In this document: positions 59,970 through 64,000 of the stretch, piece by piece
Layout of the letters: every line of letters starts with the position of its first letter
Position numbering within the stretch: the first letter of the stretch is position 1
Assembly (NCBI GenBank): GCA_030077755.1
Contig: JAQJZZ010000004.1
Span: 992,001-1,056,000 of the forward strand
DNA length: 64,000 nt
Direction of reading: 5' to 3'
Origin: Filosporella fistucella
Lineage: Eukaryota > Ascomycota > Leotiomycetes > Helotiales
Program-made: the position numbers and the translations under genes
The notes under the pieces: generated by a model
Told to the model about the DNA's origin: nothing
Database searches by the model: none
The model's input: the letters and a program-made list of their open reading frames with translations, nothing else

Positions 59970-61268
59970 CTAATCATCGCCCGTACCGCAGACATTATAC
60001 ATGATTCGTTGTTCGCGTGGAACATGTCCATGCTCGCCACCCATACAGTCGAGTCCGTACTTTTCCTCCCATATTTTCCGAAGAACTTCGTATAAGAAGA
60101 AAAATTGTTCTTTGGCCTGTACCATGGTTTTTCGCTGCATACGAAGTTGGTTGACCGTTTCGTAGATTGGATCTGGCTGCGTGTGCTCAGCGTCATCCCA
60201 GCCCTCCCAGGCTCCTCCTTGAAGCTCTCCGACTAGGAACTCTAAAGCCACGAAAGTTCCAGTACGACCGACACCTGCACTGCAATGAACCACTCGAGGG
60301 TTTTCGCCCCGACCATTCTGCTTGCGAGAAATTTCCATCAATGCAAGAATGCTAGCAACATTTTCCTCCTCGAGAGCACCAAAGTCAGGCCAATTAGGGT
60401 AGAGATAATGCCAAATTGGTTTCTCGTCATCCTCTCCCTCCACGGTCATGACGAAGCGACGAACCTCGATTGCTGTTCCTTCAATGCCTGACTCCCGTGA
60501 GACAAACTTGACTTGAGCTCTAAACGTATCTCCGAGTTCATTGGTTTCATTGATGAGGAGGGGTGGCATGGTTTCGTCCAGCGGGTAGTATGGATAGCAT
60601 TTCTCGAACATGCGGGTTGGATCATCCGGCATTGGCGCATGGGTAGGGCTCAACATCAGTATAATTGCAGGTGAGTCGTTGTAAGGTGTAGCAAGTTCAT
60701 GCCAGATCATGTGCCAAACATGGTCCACAGTTTGCTTCTTAGGGCCTTGCATGCAGATGTACTTGTCTTGGATGCCGGCCTTCAAAGTGCTTTGCTTGTT
60801 TGAAGTTGAGACTAGGGAGACAGGGGAAGCATTAATATAGTCGTTGAATCCTTCTGGAACCTGGAGTTTAACACGGTTATTGGCCCAAGGGTGTATATTG
60901 TTGTATCGATCAAGAACAGGGTCAGGATCGAGGCGAGCCCACTGTCCGTCGGTCAGACCAGCTCCAACGCGCTCATTTTCAAGGCGTGTCAGCTCAGCAT
61001 ATTTATCACCAATTTCTTCAAAATCCGAGTTAGTAGTAGCATCAAAGACGAAGTGGGCATCCTCACCAATGTCCGATAATTTCAAGAAAGATGGCATGGC
61101 TGGTGGCTTTGGTACCTCTGGAGCAGCATCCTCCTGCTCTGCGGCAGCAGTAGCATCAGGTTTTCCAAAGCAAGATCCATCGACCTGGGCCTGGGCCGTC
61201 GTCGGGATTCTCTGGGGCACAACAACAGGGGAATAGGAACGCTTTGAGGTTGAGCGATTGCGATGCAT
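59970..61268 (-). CDS. classical protein tyrosine phosphatase
   Basis: A single exon of 432 residues. After a basic Ser/Pro-rich N-terminus the PTP domain (about 85-415) carries all key elements: NRVKL and NDYINASPV of the phosphotyrosine loop, KYICMQGP, the WPD loop YPNWPDFG (Asp about 295), the P-loop VHCSAGVGRTGT (Cys about 329, Arg about 335), and the Q loop MVQAKEQFFFLY. The enzyme should remove phosphate from tyrosine, and its catalytic residues are intact. Fungal relatives include the yeast PTPs that turn off MAP kinases; the target here is not known. The upstream region is long and purine/pyrimidine-rich, as often seen for regulated signalling genes. Confidence 0.93.
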   Translation of the reverse strand: MHRNRSTSKRSYSPVVVPQRIPTTAQAQVDGSCFGKPDATAAAEQEDAAPEVPKPPAMPSFLKLSDIGEDAHFVFDATTNSDFEEIGDKYAELTRLENERVGAGLTDGQWARLDPDPVLDRYNNIHPWANNRVKLQVPEGFNDYINASPVSLVSTSNKQSTLKAGIQDKYICMQGPKKQTVDHVWHMIWHELATPYNDSPAIILMLSPTHAPMPDDPTRMFEKCYPYYPLDETMPPLLINETNELGDTFRAQVKFVSRESGIEGTAIEVRRFVMTVEGEDDEKPIWHYLYPNWPDFGALEEENVASILALMEISRKQNGRGENPRVVHCSAGVGRTGTFVALEFLVGELQGGAWEGWDDAEHTQPDPIYETVNQLRMQRKTMVQAKEQFFFLYEVLRKIWEEKYGLDCMGGEHGHVPREQRIMYNVCGTGDD

Positions 61269-61920
61269 CTTGCTGAGCCAGCCAGGTGACCGTCCGCGTG
61301 CTTTTTGAGATGTTTCTCCGGCTAAAGGGTCGGGTGAGGGAGACTCTGAGCGCCTCGCGCGAAAAGCACGAAGCCGATCCAGATTTAACGTGCCCGAGAC
61401 TTTAGAAGCCCGAGCAAGAGACGTTGAGCGAAGTGAGATTTAATGACGCCGGAGCGTTCACCACTAGTGAAGAGTGAAGTAAGGAGAGCGTGGTGGAACT
61501 AGTCAGGTGATAAAGTCGTTCCCAGCGCACGATATAGCCTAGCATTTTGTTATAATGAATCGCTTATATAGTGCGGGATGCAAAGACGTTACCTTTTGAA
61601 CGAGACCTAATCAAGTCTCTATGAGATTTGTTGCGGATTTTCCCAACCTTGTTGTGTAGGTGTGGTATGCCGGAGCAGTGTGCGTGTATAAATGCAAAAG
61701 CACAGGACGAATGGCAATAAAAGACGATAGCAGGGGAAGAGGATAAAATAAGTTGGCAGACACAAGAAAAATTGATCAGCAAGAAGAAAAGAAGGGAGAA
61801 ACCACAAGTTGAAAGGAGGGTTGAAGTCCAAAAGGAGCGATCAAGATGGATACAACAATAAAGATGTAAGAGAGAGTTGAAGGAATGTTAGAGCGGGAGA
61901 TATGAGAAATAGTCCCCATG

Positions 61921-61956
61921 GAGGAAGGGAAGGAAGGAAGGGAGGAGGAGGAGAGC
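61921..61956. repeat. purine-rich simple-sequence tract
   Basis: Imperfect GAAGG and GGAGG repeats, all purines on the plus strand, in the phosphatase upstream region; on the phosphatase strand it reads as a CT-rich leader. Confidence 0.7.
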
Positions 61957-62116
61957 TCGACCAGCCGGTATTGGTGATTGTACTAGACAAGCGGTACAAA
62001 CTAGGTTCGTTGGTAAGGGAAGGGAAGGAAAGGTACCTAGGTAGCTAGGTAGCTAAGTAAGGTAATGAACTTTTCAGGGGAGATGGCGTGGGTGAGGGTG
62101 AGGTGAGTGCAACTTT

Positions 62117-62178
62117 TCCATTCTGCCTTCTTCTTTTTCTCTTTTTCTCTGTTTCTCTCCTTCTCTTCTTCTCTTGCC
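62117..62178. repeat. pyrimidine-rich tract
   Basis: An almost pure C/T run on the plus strand dominated by TTCTTC and TCTCT units, upstream of the micro-exon gene. Confidence 0.7.
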
Positions 62179-62487
62179 ATCAGTCCCCGAGATACACAGG
62201 GGCAAAGGGAGAGAAGGGAGGGGCATTGCGGTCTCATCAGTCTCCATTACAAGACTCACAGTTACGTTTCCATCGGGCAGAACTGGAGTCTAATTAGAGT
62301 AACGTCTGTATGCAGTCTAGCCGAGTACATACTGCGACACCACTCGAACCTCCACTTTCATCCCAACTCCATTTTTATCGGTTTTGCTTACACTTCATTG
62401 CCACCCAACCTGCCCATCGCCCATCGCACAACTTCTACTCCGGCTGTTTGGCGGTAATAGCCTAGGTATCATGGTCCAGCAATAAAC

Positions 62488-62886
62488 ATGATTTGGCTGC
62501 GAGTGCTCGAGGTAGTCCCCTTCCCATTGGCAAATCGTCTCATACCTGACTGACCATTCATAGGGTTGGCTAATCACAAGAGTACGTGCCGTTCGTCCCT
62601 CTCCCAACTGCGAGTTTCTGACTGCTTCACAGCTCCTTGCGAGTCCTATCTTTCATAAGGGGGTCCGCCGCGTTCATCGCAAAGTCCAGGAAGTCCGCAC
62701 TGGCGAAAAGCTCTACGATCCTTCGGAAATGGGTGGCACAAATATTGACAGTAGGTTTCAATCGATTCCAGGGCAGTCCAACCTGCTGAGCAGTTCGCAG
62801 AGCCATCTGGTCATGATGCGCAAAAGTTCATGCAGTACTACATCGAAGAGCTGAGAGACCAGTGGAGAGGCACGACCAAGAAATAG
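62488..62886 (+). CDS. small four-exon protein of 81 residues, function unknown
   Basis: Four exons (62488-62511, 62564-62581, 62633-62750, 62801-62886) of 24, 18, 118 and 86 nt join to exactly 82 codons. The introns are 50-52 bp with GT...AG ends (donors GTAGTC, GTACGT, GTAGGT). The product starts MIWLRVLE-GWLITR-LLASPIFHKGV, then RRVHRKVQEVRTGEK, SEMGGTNID joined to KPSGHDAQKFMQYYIEELRD, and ends GTTKK. It has one short hydrophobic start and a basic middle, like small mitochondrial proteins, though location is inference. I do not recognise a named family. Exon 3 alone has a clear long frame; the small exons are supported by exact phase and splice sites. Confidence 0.72.
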
Positions 62887-63943
62887 TCACAAACTGGTAC
62901 AAATCTAACCAAAATCAAGATGATTCTACTACAACAGGTTGCGATTTGGGTGTGAACACCCGTTTCTTCGGCGTCGTTTGGGTGTAGCATATGAAAGCCA
63001 TTCCGGGATTTTTCAGTGGCCGAAATTCTCCTCGACAGGCGTTGGTGGTTCTGGTATCCTACAATCTCCAAATACTTTATTTCAATTCGTACTCTCGTTG
63101 GTAGATATCTAGATTTTCCATGTAGGTAAGCTTGTATAATGCCCTCCTACACCCCGAATAGTTGCTCTCGCTTGGTGCATTATTCAAGGATTTCTATTTG
63201 TCCTGCCCTTACCCATTCCTTCTACTCTTTCCGAATTGTCATTTGCTATATACCGGATTATAAATTGGGCTCTTTCACCAGTCGGTGTGATTTGGCTCTC
63301 ATTCAGTCCGAAGATCAGGAGCACGCTTAAACCAGACCAGTATGCACTCCATATACTGATTCTCTCCGGCCTCAAGCGCGCACATTCCCTTAATTAGGGG
63401 ACCTACAATGGGTTGATGAAAACAAATAATCGTCAAACCCATCTCGCTCCATATAAGTCGGGTTGACTTTTGAACAAAATGCTTAGATTGAGAAGGGTTA
63501 GCACTGCTTGCTTGCACGATGCCTAGGTAATTCTCCAAAGGAGGCCCTGACGTTATACTTGAGAATAAATTCTTGATTGTTATTGTCAACATGCATCTAC
63601 GTGGAAATGTGATCTGTTTGTTAAGCTTGGTGTATCACGTCCACTTCTCTTGTCTTTTGGATGCGTAGTCCACATCCCGATTCTCCACACTCTCCACCCC
63701 CACATGCCGAAAGATGTGGCTATCGAGAACAGGTGCCGAATAGAGCAATACATTAGTTGTATATATAAACGCCAGAGTCTTCTTTAAGGGGGTGTCTGTG
63801 TCTCAAATCATTATAGTTGAGCAATTTCGTCACTCGAACTCCTTTAGACCATGAATTGTTTCTGAAGGAAATCAAAATTCTACCTGCAACACTATCGGTT
63901 TCTATATTTCATTTAACCCTGAACTCGGCACTTCTTTACAAAT
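62887..63943. other. intergenic region
   Basis: About 1.06 kb between two plus-strand genes. The only clear element is the TATA box at 63762-63769 for the gene cut by the right edge. Frames on both strands are short and unremarkable. Confidence 0.5.
63762..63769 (+). promoter_or_regulatory. TATA box of the right-edge gene
   Basis: TATATAAA lies about 180 bp upstream of the ATG at 63944, leaving room for a leader of 100-150 bases. Confidence 0.45.
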
Positions 63944-64000
63944 ATGCACATCCTCGGACTATCGAATGGTTCCGTCAAAGGGAATTCGGAGATCCTCCTG
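63944..64000 (+). CDS. 5' end of a flavodoxin-fold (NADPH-dependent FMN reductase-like) gene (partial)
   Basis: From the ATG at 63944 the frame is open to the window edge for 19 codons. The peptide begins MHILGLSNGSVKGNSEILL, a first beta strand followed by the phosphate-binding loop and helix start. This is the FMN-binding beginning of NADPH-dependent FMN reductases and iron-sulfur flavoproteins (compare the family's GSPRKGGNSE pattern). Such enzymes reduce FMN or quinones. With 19 residues the family call is tentative; the TATA box upstream supports a real gene start. Confidence 0.6.
   Translation, partial: MHILGLSNGSVKGNSEILL

Larger units (their letters stand above)
61269..62487. promoter_or_regulatory. 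divergent upstream region, phosphatase / micro-exon gene
   Basis: About 1.2 kb between divergent start codons. It contains a GGAAGG/GGAGG purine tract at 61921-61956, a short tandem run of CTAGGTAG at about 62035-62055, and a CT-rich tract at about 62115-62178. These may lie in long 5' leaders. No gene seen. Confidence 0.5.

Noticed and set aside
59970..61268. Possible pseudogene status for the phosphatase because of its unusual long upstream region
   Set aside because: The catalytic Cys, Arg and Asp and the whole PTP domain are intact in one uninterrupted frame.

Overview
This window is nuclear DNA from a filamentous ascomycete (Pezizomycotina, most probably Leotiomycetes; the class is inferred from the general look of the proteins, not from a marker gene). 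The genes are compact and broken by short introns, mostly 43-60 bp, with GTRNGY-type donors, CTRAY-like branch points and AG acceptors. The products are typical fungal proteins. I rebuilt exon junctions by hand. For every multi-exon gene the summed exon length is divisible by three, and the joined reading frame restores family motifs.

Layout, left to right. 1-7 kb: the tail of an unidentified gene, a CorA-like membrane protein (GMN motif) and a LaeA-like methyltransferase. 7.8-16 kb: LRO1 (triacylglycerol synthesis), MAK3/NAA30 (NatC acetyltransferase), a DUF1917/Bles03-like protein, DPH7 (diphthamide synthesis) and OXR1 (TLDc). 16.7-25.4 kb: a TPR-SET (SMYD-like) protein, HEM4, ERV1, the vacuolar aspartic protease PEP4 and a small cupin. 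25.5-34 kb: a mitochondrial-type helical repeat protein, a large Pro/Gln-rich nuclear-type protein and a disordered acidic protein. 34-42.8 kb: DNA ligase I (CDC9), the TIP20/RINT-1 tether, a YMC1-like mitochondrial carrier and a small Pro/Gln-rich membrane-anchored protein. 42.8-45.6 kb: a gene-poor, AT-rich stretch. 45.6-51 kb: a secreted sedolisin protease and a seven-helix membrane protein of unknown function. 51.8-62.9 kb: an ELYS-like nucleoporin, condensin SMC4, an alpha/beta hydrolase, a protein tyrosine phosphatase and an 81-residue, four-exon gene. At the right edge begins a flavodoxin-fold (NADPH-dependent FMN reductase-like) gene.

Many genes sit as divergent pairs on short shared promoters: LRO1/MAK3, Bles03-like/DPH7, HEM4/ERV1, CDC9/TIP20 and ELYS-like/SMC4. 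The last two carry MluI-box-like elements (ACGCGT or ACGCGC), as expected for S-phase and mitotic genes. I found no mobile element with a readable transposase, no CRISPR array, no rRNA, no convincing tRNA and no secondary-metabolite cluster. Most of the window is ordinary housekeeping content. The best candidates for undescribed biology are the micro-exon gene at 62.5-62.9 kb, the membrane protein at 48.9-50.8 kb, and the two disordered proteins at 29-34 kb.
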